A stretch of DNA of 64,000 nt from Tetmemena sp. SeJ-2015 (taxonomy: Eukaryota; Ciliophora; Spirotrichea; Sporadotrichida; Oxytrichidae), in the NCBI GenBank assembly GCA_027382625.1, contig JAJKFJ010021850.1, positions 1 through 64,000 of the forward strand, read 5' to 3'. Each line of letters opens with the position of its first letter. The stretch's first letter is position 1. The position numbers and the translations under genes were made by a program. The notes beneath the pieces are model-generated. The model had not been told where the DNA came from, ran no database searches, and saw nothing but the letters and a program-made list of their open reading frames with translations. Of this stretch, positions 48,354 through 57,625 are shown piece by piece.

Positions 48354-48530
48354 ATGGCTTGCTATTTTAATCAAAAATATGGCCCAAACCTTCCTCTTAT
48401 CATCTTTGCTGAAGAAAATGAAATATAGTTCATAGAAAGATACTCCGAGAGATGTTTGTTAAGTGTTTAAGACTCGGAAATATCATCAAATTTCTGGATG
48501 AAATTACTCGATGGAATAATAGAATCTTGA
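48354..48530 (+). CDS. Short unknown frame next to the telomere-like tract
   Basis: 59 codons with coding-like composition (MACYFNQKYGPNLPLIIFAE, then IERYSERCLLSVQDSEISSN) ending at TGA 48528-48530. Downstream to about 48,815 other short frames with TAA/TAG remain open (for example KLRSLKDLSDIMRQKEFNNF), so a longer interrupted gene is possible. No family is recognised. Confidence 0.35.
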
Positions 48531-48889
48531 TTTTACAATAAGACTAGAGCTTTGGACATATCCCAAAATTCAAGCAAGACTCAAAGTAATAATGTATTTT
48601 ATAAATAGAGGAATTATAAAATGCAAATAAAAATAATTTTGGTAGCGATGCAATTAGGGGACAAATTAAGATCACTTAAGGATCTCAGTGATATCATGAG
48701 ATAGAAAGAATTTAACAATTTTATGGGATTGCTACCTTAACTCAAACAATCTCAAAAAATAGATGCTGTTATCTTAAGTTTAGAAGAAAAAAAATTAATT
48801 CATAAGTTGGTTATTTTTTTATAAAAATTTACTAATTGTTACAATTTCATAAAGACAATAAATTTTATTACAAATAAATTAGTATTATG

Positions 48890-49537
48890 TTTAATTATAC
48901 CTAAGAATTTAAATGAAAAGAGTTGAAGCACACCAAAAATAGAAAGCAAGAAGAAAATCCAAGAGTTAGAGATTCGAAGACAAGATATATATATATATAT
49001 ATAAACTACCTTTTTAATTTTTAAATATCGTTATTTCTTCCATCACCACAAATCTCAGTGCAAGTACCTTTTAAACTTTCTTGCTCTTCAAAATCGTCAT
49101 CTTCATCTGAGTCGTAGTTGAGCCTTCAGTCTCTGACAGAATAAGGAGGGACTTTATTAAACTGAGTTTGCTTCTGCTTAGATTTGAGAAAGTTCAACAA
49201 GACACGAAAAACATCTTTTCTCTATAAAAGGTGCAAGTTAAAAAGTTTACCCAAATTAAGTAAAACCAAGTCTTCCTCCTTATTCTGTCAGAGACTGAAG
49301 GCTCAACTACGACTCAGATGAAGATGACGATTTTGAAGAGCAAGAAAGTTTAAAAGGTACTTGCACTGAGATTTGTGGAGATGGAAGAAATAACGATATT
49401 TAAAAATTAAAAATTCTAAATATATTGGTAGTTTATATATATCTCTTGTCTTCGAATCTCTAACTCTTGGATTTTCTTCTTGCTTTCTATTTTTTGTGTG
49501 CTTCGACTATTTTCCTTTAAATTCTTAGGTATAATAA
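48890..49537. repeat. Inverted repeat (arms about 260 bp, loop about 125 bp)
   Basis: Left arm about 48890-49152 and right arm about 49278-49537 are inverted copies with small indels: a (TA)n tract is longer on the left (48985-49003), and a short segment near TATATTGG occurs only on the right. The right arm can be read as LNYDSDEDDDFEEQES followed by GTCTEICGDGRNND. This resembles the start of a CGDG-type Cys-rich surface repeat, so the arms may be copied coding DNA. The unequal arms argue against a simple assembly fold-back. Confidence 0.75.
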
Positions 49538-49641
49538 AAACAATATAAGTTTAGAGTATAATTCCTGTTTTTGTGCTAAACACCATATTGACGGCTCATA
49601 CTCAGAGCATAAATTTTTGATTTTATTTAATAAAACCTTAC

Positions 49642-52600
49642 TCAGAATAATTGAATCAAAATGCCATTTCTCCACTCCCCTTGCTTTCTGTTGCCTCGTT
49701 GATCTATCCACGTCCCCTTCCCGTGCTTCTTGCCCTCTTTCCATTCACCCTCGTATCTTTCTCCGTTTGCATAACTCATTATTCCATATCCATTTTACGG
49801 ATTTTTATCATTCTCAGAACCACTGAACTAACCTTCATAGATGTCTCCATTCCACCATGTATAGATTCCTTTTCCTTTCAAATAGCCTTTTTACCATTCT
49901 CCTGAGTAAGTTCCGTTATTGAGAATTTTACATCCATAACCATGCCTTTATTAATCAACGTAATCTCCTACATAATAATCGTTTTTACCATTTTTAACTA
50001 TCTTTCTATTTTCATATTCTTGTTTAAATCCTGGTACTCCTCCTCCTCCTCCTCCTCCTCCTCCAAACTTTGAAAATTTAATAAAGTCGTCCTTAAATGT
50101 ATTTGCTACTCTCTCGTTAACCAAATTTGCATTTTATTACTTGCTCTGACATTCCTTATTATGTAAGTAACCTTTGTAAAGATCTGCTTTAGTATTGTTT
50201 AACTATATTTCAAATTCTAACTTCGCAATTAAATGCTTTATAGGTTAGGGGAGATCTAGCTGCGTGAGTAGTTTTTTACCACTTTAAGACTTTAACTTCT
50301 CCAAATCAACATCTTTGATACTTTAGTATATGAGATCATATACTTTTTATTGTTTTCTTTCTTCAGTTTTTTTATTAGAATAGGGTATTTCTAATCAAAA
50401 ACTTGCTCAATTGAAAGATTTTCTCTCACAGAGTTAAAGAGTTTTAGATCTAAAACTTGATCAATACTTGGTCTTTCAGTAGGTTCTAATCTCAAAAGAC
50501 TATCCATTAAATTCTAAAATTTCAAATACTCCGAGTTTAAAACAGGATTTTCTCCCAACATAACTGATATATTCATTTATTTACCTTTGAGTAAAGTTGT
50601 TTTGTTGCAAATGTAATAGATTAATACTCCTAAGGACCACATGTCAGCTTTGTAATTGTGCTTATGATTTTCTTATAATAGCTCAGGAGCCATATAATTT
50701 GGAGTTCCTGACTAAGTAAGTGCATTTGTTTCTTCAGGTTTCAAAACTCTTGAGCATCCAAAGTCTGCAAGTCTTATATCTCGGAGAAGCATGTATCTCG
50801 ATACCTCCTAAGAATTAACTATTTTATGAATTTTTAAGGTTAAAAGCACAAAAAATGTCGTTTTAGGGAACTTCAGACACTTTTATTGTCAAATGAAGAT
50901 TTATAGTAAGAATTTTAATTAAAATCGGTGATTAAAATAATAAATGGGGAAGTGGAACTTCGTGTCAGTTGAAATCGCAGATTCCCCCCATGATCTGCAG
51001 CTTGTTCGATAGAGTATCAAAAATTAATATGAGTTTCTTCTTTAACCATCTTCGTAGCACCTCTCAGCAGTGAGATATGATTCACGCATTCTTCCTCATC
51101 ATCAACTTTTTCGTCATAAAAAACTTGTGTCCCTTATAACTCTTGACTGAGCACTCCTACACAAAAGTTGCAAGGATAAAAGTTGTTAGAATTTAATGCT
51201 GAATCGAATGATCAAATTATTATTTAAATTGGACACACTCAAGCTGTCACTGATTTATTCCATTTTAATTTAATATCTAATTTAATTCACTTTTTTATTA
51301 AATTCTCAGCTATAATGTCGTCCAAAAATCTTATTCTTAAACGAAAATTAGTCATTATAAAGTCTAAAATCTGATGAAAAATTAAACTTTTCAAAATGTT
51401 CTTCGCCATAATTTGATTAAATATTGTCAAATATAATCTCCTCTAAATAATAGAAGGACCTGAGCTCAGCTGCTGTTTGAATATCACTTATCCTTATTGT
51501 AAACAAAATTAAGATATAAATTTCAAATATAATCTTTCAAAGCTCGACATTTTTAAAAAATATACAGTACAAAACTAATAAATTCTAACCTTAATAAATG
51601 TTGACCTTGGGCTGTGCTTGCAATAAGAAAAACTGATTTTGAGATAGCACCTGAGTTCAGGTCCTTCGATTTTTTAGAGGAGATTAGCAATGGTATTTGA
51701 CAATACATAATAAAATTACGGTGAAGAACATTTTTAGGAAAAGTGCAATTTTTCAAAAAAAATTAAGGGAATTTAAAAGGGCCCCCCCGGGATAAATAAG
51801 ATAGGCCGTTTACGTCAATGATATTTCTGTGGCGCAATTAAATTTTCGCACACAAACCTACCAGCCCAAAAAGCGGGTATTTAAACCCCCGGCAAACCAC
51901 CTCAAAATTCTTTACAGAAGCCCCCGGCTTTTGGGAGACCATTCAAAAAAAACCCAAAAAAGGAAAAAAAAACCATAGGGTTTGGGCCGGGGCCAAATCG
52001 CTGCTTTTGCAGCGACTGGCTTCCTGTCCCGCGCAAAATGATGTTTTGTCCCTCGATTTCAAACCCTCCAAAGCCCGGAAAAAGGATTTGGAGGGTGAGT
52101 GGGAAACCACCTTTTTATTAAACTCTCCAGTGAGCAGCTCAACCCCCTTCCCCCGGGCTTCCCGTTTAAATTCCCCTTCCCCATTTTAAGCACTCACCCA
52201 CCAGCCAATGGATTGCCAAACCAGAAAGCCTTCAGGGAAAGGGCGACTGGTGCCTCGTGCCGGTCGTGTGCGTCCTGAATTTTAACTTTCTAATTTAATA
52301 ATCTAATTTTTCACAAATTTTAGACTTTATCGTGACTATTTTTCACTTAAAAATAAGATCTTTGGATTACATTAATTCTTCATTTGACAATAAAAGTGTC
52401 TGAACTTCCCTCAAACGACCTTTTTTTGTGCTTTTCATCTAAAAATAGACTTAAAGCAATTAATTCTTAGGAGGTGTCGAGATACGTGCTCCTCTCAATA
52501 TCTTGATTTGAATCTATGAGTATGTTTGCAGGTTTGATATCTCTATGTATTATGTTATGGTCGTGAAGATGCTTCAGGCCTTTAACGATCTGATAGATCC

Positions 52601-52988
52601 ATGTTTTTATTTTTTCAATAGTAAGAGAATTGTTTTCCCAGTTAGATTTGATAAGATTGTCCAAGGTTCCCCCAGAAGCGTATTCCATAACTAAGTTAAT
52701 CCTCCTATTTTTATCATCCGAATCAATAAAGAAGTCATGAATGGGAATGATGTGTTTATGAGGAGGGATTTTAACAGCCAGTTCAATCTCCCTTAAAGAT
52801 TCATTATTCTCAATTGACATCTTCTTTACAGCAACATTAACATCTTTAGCATTTTAAGCTAGGGAAATTTCACCAAATGTTCCTTCCCCTATTTTCCTAA
52901 AAAGCCTATATTAAGCTTAGAAACTCTTAACGGGGATAACAATAGGTTTGCTTTCAGCTATGCTTCTTTACTTTAGTTGCTCAACCAT
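49642..52988 (-). CDS. Kinase-MORN fusion protein, copy A (carries a 1.7 kb insert)
   Basis: Ser/Thr kinase followed by membrane-occupation-and-recognition-nexus repeats. ATG 52988-52986, then [64 protein letters not shown] and IDSNQ. The coding sequence is then split by the TIR element 50782-52503 and resumes [44 protein letters not shown]. With one ATATCT copy kept, the join is in frame (IDSNQDIRLADFG). A linker has a poly-Gly run from a CCT microsatellite (50036-50064). C-terminal MORN repeats: [51 protein letters not shown] 49644-49642. All kinase motifs are intact. Paralogue of copy B, which lies about 4.6 kb downstream in the same orientation. Confidence 0.85.
50036..50064. repeat. CCT/AGG trinucleotide microsatellite
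   Basis: About nine CCT units in the plus strand, read as a poly-Gly run in the minus-strand kinase-MORN gene. Confidence 0.9.
50782..52503. mobile_element. TIR element in kinase domain of copy A (1.72 kb), 6-bp duplication ATATCT
   Basis: ATATCT at 50776-50781 and 52498-52503. Just inside, inverted repeats of 100 bp or more match (GAGAAGCATGTATCTCG on the left; the right end reversed reads GAGGAGCACGTATCTCG, then both continue with CCTCCTAAGAATTAA). The paralogous site in copy B (about 59,826-59,840) has no insert. Precise loss restores the frame at the DFG motif. No transposase frame was seen inside, so it is non-autonomous. Its centre holds a GC-rich block. It fits a transposon-derived IES that must be removed for kinase function. 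Confidence 0.85.
51777..52275. other. GC-rich, homopolymer-rich island inside the TIR element
   Basis: Composition changes abruptly from about 25-30% to over 50% GC, with many homopolymer runs (C7, G/C blocks, A8-A9) and no coding match. It ends near 52,275 where the TIR sequence resumes. It could be captured foreign DNA or a stretch of low-quality consensus. Confidence 0.6.
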
Positions 52989-52992
52989 CTTT

Positions 52993-53817
52993 GGGGGGGG
53001 GGGACGGAAGTGTACACCCCCACTTTTTATCATCAAAATTTATGAAAAAACATCCATTTAGGCCAAAATCGGCTAAAATTGCCAAAAAATTAAGAATTTT
53101 TAGCTTTCAAAATTTCCATGAGTGTCAAAATTTATTATTTCAAATTTTATGAAATAACCTTAAAATTATTTCCGAGCTCCCTTTTTACTCATGAATATAA
53201 AGTCTTATGAAGATACTAGAGCTAATACACTATTAATTATGATTTGTCCTTCAGTTTTTTTAATGCGATTTGCTTGTTTTATCAAAATTCTTGCAATCTT
53301 AACTTGAATATTATTTAGAGAAGAATCTGACAAGTTTAAATATAATAGCCAAGATCACTAGATCTGCAATTACATAGAATTACTGCTGTAAACTCAATGA
53401 TAAACTCTATAACATACTTTAGAGGATCTTACAATAATATGTATAATTTTTAAGAATAATCATAACAATTCATTGCCCAAATAAGTTCTCAAATAATCCA
53501 GCTATCTGGGGACCTACTATATAGCAGATAACCTCTTTTAAAATAGCTTAATATAAAGTAATGAAATGATACTTAGTTATTTATGGGAATAAAACATAAT
53601 CATAACATCAATCAGTCATCAATTTTAAATTCAATAAATAATATTAATAGATCATCAATAAAAAAGTGAAATTCGTAAAAATGACCCTCTTGGAAATTTT
53701 AGAAGCCAGAATCACTTAAATTTTTGGCATTTTTAGCTGATTTTGACACCTAATGGGCACTTTTATTGGCATTACGTTCATTTTTAGGGGGTGTGCACTT
53801 CCGTCCCCCTCCCCCCG
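52993..53817. mobile_element. 825-bp MITE-like TIR element with poly-G ends at a start codon
   Basis: Ends are inverted: GGGGGGGACGGAAGTGTACA on the left, and the right end reversed reads GGGGGACGGAAGTGCACACC, with weaker subterminal inversion for about 100 bp. Target duplication CATCTTT at 52986-52992 and 53818-53824. The paralogous site at 60332-60338 carries a single CATCTTT followed by the same ATATTTAA flank, showing the empty state. The duplication contains the ATG of kinase-MORN copy A (CAT on plus), so the element separates the start codon from the native 5' flank. No coding capacity was seen. Confidence 0.9.
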
Positions 53818-53824
53818 CATCTTT

Positions 53825-54258
53825 ATATTTAATAAGAATCTATTAATTCCAATTCTCAAAATTGGAAGCTAATTTAACTTCAGGGACTTTGGGTTCTAAA
53901 GAAAAATGATTAGGGTTATAACTCGTTTAACCTTTATAATCGATTTGCAAAAAGGAGATTTTTGTCTAAATTAATATGGTGAGAAATAAGTGTTATAAAA
54001 GGAAAGAAATTTGAATTTCTTATTCCTTTTTCGTAAATCTTATTCAATTAGCATCTCCTACTGGCCCAATAGATAGATCCTTGATTTTAAAGCATCCATT
54101 TAAGTCATGTTCTTAAAAAGTTAAAATAGTTTCAAACCTGCAAAAAAGACAAGAGTTTTCCTTTTCTTGAGGTCACTAAGTAATAAGAAGTAAATATAAA
54201 TTTTTAGTATAAATAGAAAGCATATCTATCTTATAGAAAATCAGATTTGCATTAAATT
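53825..54258. other. Duplicated 5' flank of kinase-MORN copy A
   Basis: Homologous to 60339-60850 upstream of copy B: shared blocks include ATATTTAAT, TTATTCCTTTTTCGTAAA, CCCAATAGATA, TTGATTTTAAA and AAAAGACAAG. This is the ancestral promoter/leader region of copy A, now displaced from its ATG by the 825-bp element. No gene was seen. Confidence 0.7.
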
Positions 54259-54647
54259 ATTACTAATTTAAGCTTGATTTAGCGAAATTTTTTTTTAAAT
54301 TTATGAATTCTATTGATAGTTAAAGTTTCTGCATTGGGATTCCCTTTGTAGGCTTTGAGTTTCCTGGCAGTTGAGAAAAGTGTCCATTTGGGACGATCTA
54401 GGGCTCATTGGATAGCGCTTGCAAAATTAGGAGGGCTTTATCCTGTGCGTTGACCCTCTATCTGCTCTCCTGATGGAGTTAACCGGACTTTAATGTGGCA
54501 GATGCCAATTCTTCATAAATGCAACCCCCTAATTATTTTGCCCTCACAATTTGAGGATTCAGCCTGCATGCACAGGATCATTGTTTCTCCCCTTGAGATG
54601 GGCGTTCGATTGATACCCATATTGCTATGGTTAATTAAATATTTTTA

Positions 54648-54740
54648 GGCCTCAAGCACCTTCATGACCATAAAATCATTCATAGAGATATCAAACCTTT
54701 AAATATACTTATTGATTCCAAAAGGCAATATAAGATTAGC
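54648..54740 (+). pseudogene. Kinase catalytic-loop fragment in arm A (second copy at 56004-56096, minus)
   Basis: Reads [20 protein letters not shown] then LIDSKRQYKIS, nearly identical to the same segment of kinase-MORN copies A and B, preceded by a TTTTAG acceptor-like end. Coding similarity stops just before DFG. The mirror copy lies in arm A' on the minus strand. It is a fragment only, so it is a relic or a stray macronuclear-destined segment of another paralogue. Confidence 0.75.
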
Positions 54741-55228
54741 TAATTTTTGATAAAAAAACAAAAAAAAATAAAAATTATTTGAGCTATAATAAGGAAAAAA
54801 AAGTTTTTTAGAGATGGTGCTCATAATATTGAAAAAATGGCATTGATTTCGTGAATTTCTTATCAAATACAGTTTGCTACTCAGTCTGTTGCTAAAGAGA
54901 GGTTTAGATTCCAATTATAATTGCTTTAATTACTTATCCAGTTTAGTAGCTGATGGCAGTTTGAATTATAGTTAAAGAATTGACTGGATTGTAATCAAAT
55001 TGAACACATTGTCATCTACTACTAATATCTGAGATCTAGAAAAGTTTTTGGAAAAGTTTGAAATTAATAGAATAAAGACAATAAGTTTGACATTAAAAAT
55101 TAGGTATTTACATCTAAGTTGAAGTAAAACTCCAGTCTGATGTAGTAAAACTCCATCTTTAAAATTTTTTAAACTAGCCAATCAGAGACTCTGCTTTGCT
55201 TAATAATTAGAAATTATTAAGTCTCTGA

Positions 55229-55560
55229 TTGGCTAGTTTAAAAAATTTTAAAGATGGAGTTTTACTACATCAGACTGGAGTTTTACTTCAACTTAGATGT
55301 AAATACCTAATTTTTAATGTCAAACTTATTGTCTTTATTCTATTAATTTCAAACTTTTCCAAAAACTTTTCTAGATCTCAGATATTAGTAGTAGATGACA
55401 ATGTGTTCAATTTGATTACAATCCAGTCAATTCTTTAACTATAATTCAAACTGCCATCAGCTACTAAACTGGATAAGTAATTAAAGCAATTATAATTGGA
55501 ATCTAAACCTCTCTTTAGCAACAGACTGAGTAGCAAACTGTATTTGATAAGAAATTCACG
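55229..55560 (+). pseudogene. Receiver-domain fragment in palindrome B (mirror copy 54850-55181, minus)
   Basis: Contains SQILVVDDNVFNLITIQSIL, the first strand and acidic pocket (Asp-Asp) of a response-regulator receiver domain, as in the C-terminal part of hybrid histidine kinases. After a frame step it continues as LPSATKLDKQLKQL, SKPLFSNRLSSKLYL, CHFFN. The phosphoacceptor Asp strand is not reached. The same sequence occurs inverted in the other arm. Upstream text has no sensor or kinase part. Confidence 0.6.
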
Positions 55561-56485
55561 AAATCAATGCCATTTTTTCAATATCTGAGAAACAGAATGG
55601 TTTTTAGAAATTATTAAAAAGTTGGAATGTTATAAATCACTTTTTTTGAAATTAATTAGGTTAACTGTCAATTAAATAAAAAACTTTTACCCGAGGGGGG
55701 TTCGAACGACCGTCCTCCAATCATTAATCAGACTCAATAGTAGGAATACCATTGAGCAGGGCGAAGTCTGATTAATGATTGGAGGACGGTCGTTCGAACC
55801 CCCCTCGGGTAAAAGTTTTTATTTAATTGACAGTTAACCTAATTAATTTCAAAAAAAGTGATTTATAACATTCCAACTTTTTAATAATTTCTAAAAACCA
55901 TTCTGTTTCTCAGATATTATGAGCACCATCTCTAAAAAAACTTTTTTTTCCTTATTATAGCTCAAATAATTTTTATTTTTTTTTGTTTTTTTATCAAAAA
56001 TTAGCTAATCTTATATTGCCTTTTGGAATCAATAAGTATATTTAAAGGTTTGATATCTCTATGAATGATTTTATGGTCATGAAGGTGCTTGAGGCCTAAA
56101 AATATTTAATTAACCATAGCAATATGGGTATCAATCGAACGCCCATCTCAAGGGGAGAAACAATGATCCTGTGCATGCAGGCTGAATCCTCAAATTGTGA
56201 GGGCAAAATAATTAGGGGGTTGCATTTATGAAGAATTGGCATCTGCCACATTAAAGTCCGGTTAACTCCATCAGGAGAGCAGATAGAGGGTCAACGCACA
56301 GGATAAAGCCCTCCTAATTTTGCAAGCGCTATCCAATGAGCCCTAGATCGTCCCAAATGGACACTTTTCTCAACTGCCAGGAAACTCAAAGCCTACAAAG
56401 GGAATCCCAATGCAGAAACTTTAACTATCAATAGAATTCATAAATTTAAAAAAAAATTTCGCTAAATCAAGCTTAAATTAGTAAT

Positions 56486-57625
56486 ATAATGATAATAAAA
56501 TGTTAATTTATAAATTTCTATGAATTTTTGTTATCAAAAGAGTATATTTTTTCTTCATTATTAATTAAGCTCAAATTTAATAAAAAGAGAATTAAATTAT
56601 ATAAGAGATTAAAATGGAATAAAATCTTGACTTTTGAAATGCCATTTATTTCTTCCATAATTGATTCAGCATAAAATTCTTAGAACTTTTTATCGTTGCA
56701 AGACTTTTGTGGGTCGCTCAATAGAGAGTTATAAGCGACAAGCTTTAATGAAAGTTATCTAGTTCTCATAAATTATATGCTTGCTTCATGTCTTGCTGCT
56801 GAGGGGGCTTTGAAGATGATTAATTAGAAACTCAAATAAATTTGAATTCCCTGTAGAGTAAGATGTAGATCGAAGGATTTTTTTAGCGATTTTGACTGTT
56901 ATGTAGTTACAACTCTCCATTGATTATTTTAACCAATCATTATCGATTTTATTTAAAATTCTTACTATAAGATATAAATTCACATAAAATGGAATAAAAG
57001 AGTGCCTGGCAGTTAAAGTATGTCTCAGATTAAAATATTTTTTAGACCATTCAGCATCTGAAATCAATTATACACAACTTTTTCTCACTTTCTTATTACA
57101 TACGATGGTAGTTTGTTTTCTTTATCAGTACAATAAGTGCTGGTTTTGAAAATAGATTATTAATTTACATTCCTAATATTTTACTTTACTCACTTTCTTA
57201 TCATATTATGGGGTATTTAAATATTATAATCTTTTGAAAAGATCTTATTATGACGAATACTTCTTTGCATACATAGCAAAAGTATTTCTTTTACTAAATA
57301 ATGCCGCTATTTATACTTCTTCTATTTTTCTAAATTTAAAATGTATTTTTAATTTTTAAGAATTCTTTAGAATTCTAAATAAAACTATTCAAATTAAATT
57401 GCTTTTTTGCTATTTTATTTATTTTTTATTCTATTATAATCACATTAATTCCACCAATTTAATCTATGCAATAAAAAGTTTTCATTATAATTAATCCATT
57501 TTTATGTTTGTAAAAAATAAAATGAATAAGTTTGTAAATATTATTCATTGCATAGTAATATTAAATTAGATTACTATCTTGTGCTTAAGGGTCCATTATT
57601 TTGAGATTATTTACTTTACTCATAG
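56486..57625. other. AT-rich spacer with a repeat shared with 48.3 kb
   Basis: No genes were seen. At 57,066-57,100 and 57,190-57,214 it carries sequence also found at 48,297-48,341: AATTATACACAACTT and TCACTTTCTTATCATATTAT followed by GGGGT. At 48.3 kb this continues into the telomere-like tract; here it runs into AT-rich DNA. Confidence 0.55.

Larger units (their letters stand above)
54259..56485. repeat. Nested inverted-repeat (fold-back) structure
   Basis: Order is A-B-B'-C-C'-A'. A (about 54259-54830) pairs with A' (about 55912-56485). B-B' is a palindrome centred near 55,205 (arms about 54,825-55,190 and 55,215-55,590). C-C' is a palindrome centred near 55,747 (arms about 55,590-55,730 and 55,763-55,915). 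Arm A has a GC-richer block (54,340-54,610) and a kinase fragment; arm B has a receiver-domain fragment. The structure begins where homology between the 5' flanks of copies A and B ends. It may be germline-limited; a real fold-back element and an assembly artefact are both possible, but two independent inner palindromes make a simple artefact less likely. Confidence 0.75.

Noticed and set aside
48985..49003. (TA)n tract as a regulatory TATA region
   Set aside because: It lies inside one arm of an inverted repeat and is shortened in the other arm, so it is best read as a microsatellite.
52007..52189. Plus-strand frame MQRLASCPAQNDVL in the GC-rich island
   Set aside because: No family resemblance, homopolymer-rich context and no support from flanking sequence. 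Reported as a composition anomaly instead.
54395..54475. A-box-like GGGCTCATTGGATAGCG followed by a structured GC-rich stretch
   Set aside because: It resembles the 5' half of a tRNA but lacks a B box at the right distance and an acceptor stem. Kept only as part of arm A of the fold-back.
55683..55805. tRNA-like block with GGTTCGAAC on both strands
   Set aside because: The TTCGAA core resembles a B box, but the flanking bases do not form a T stem, no D arm or anticodon arm can be drawn, and the match on both strands simply reflects the palindrome.
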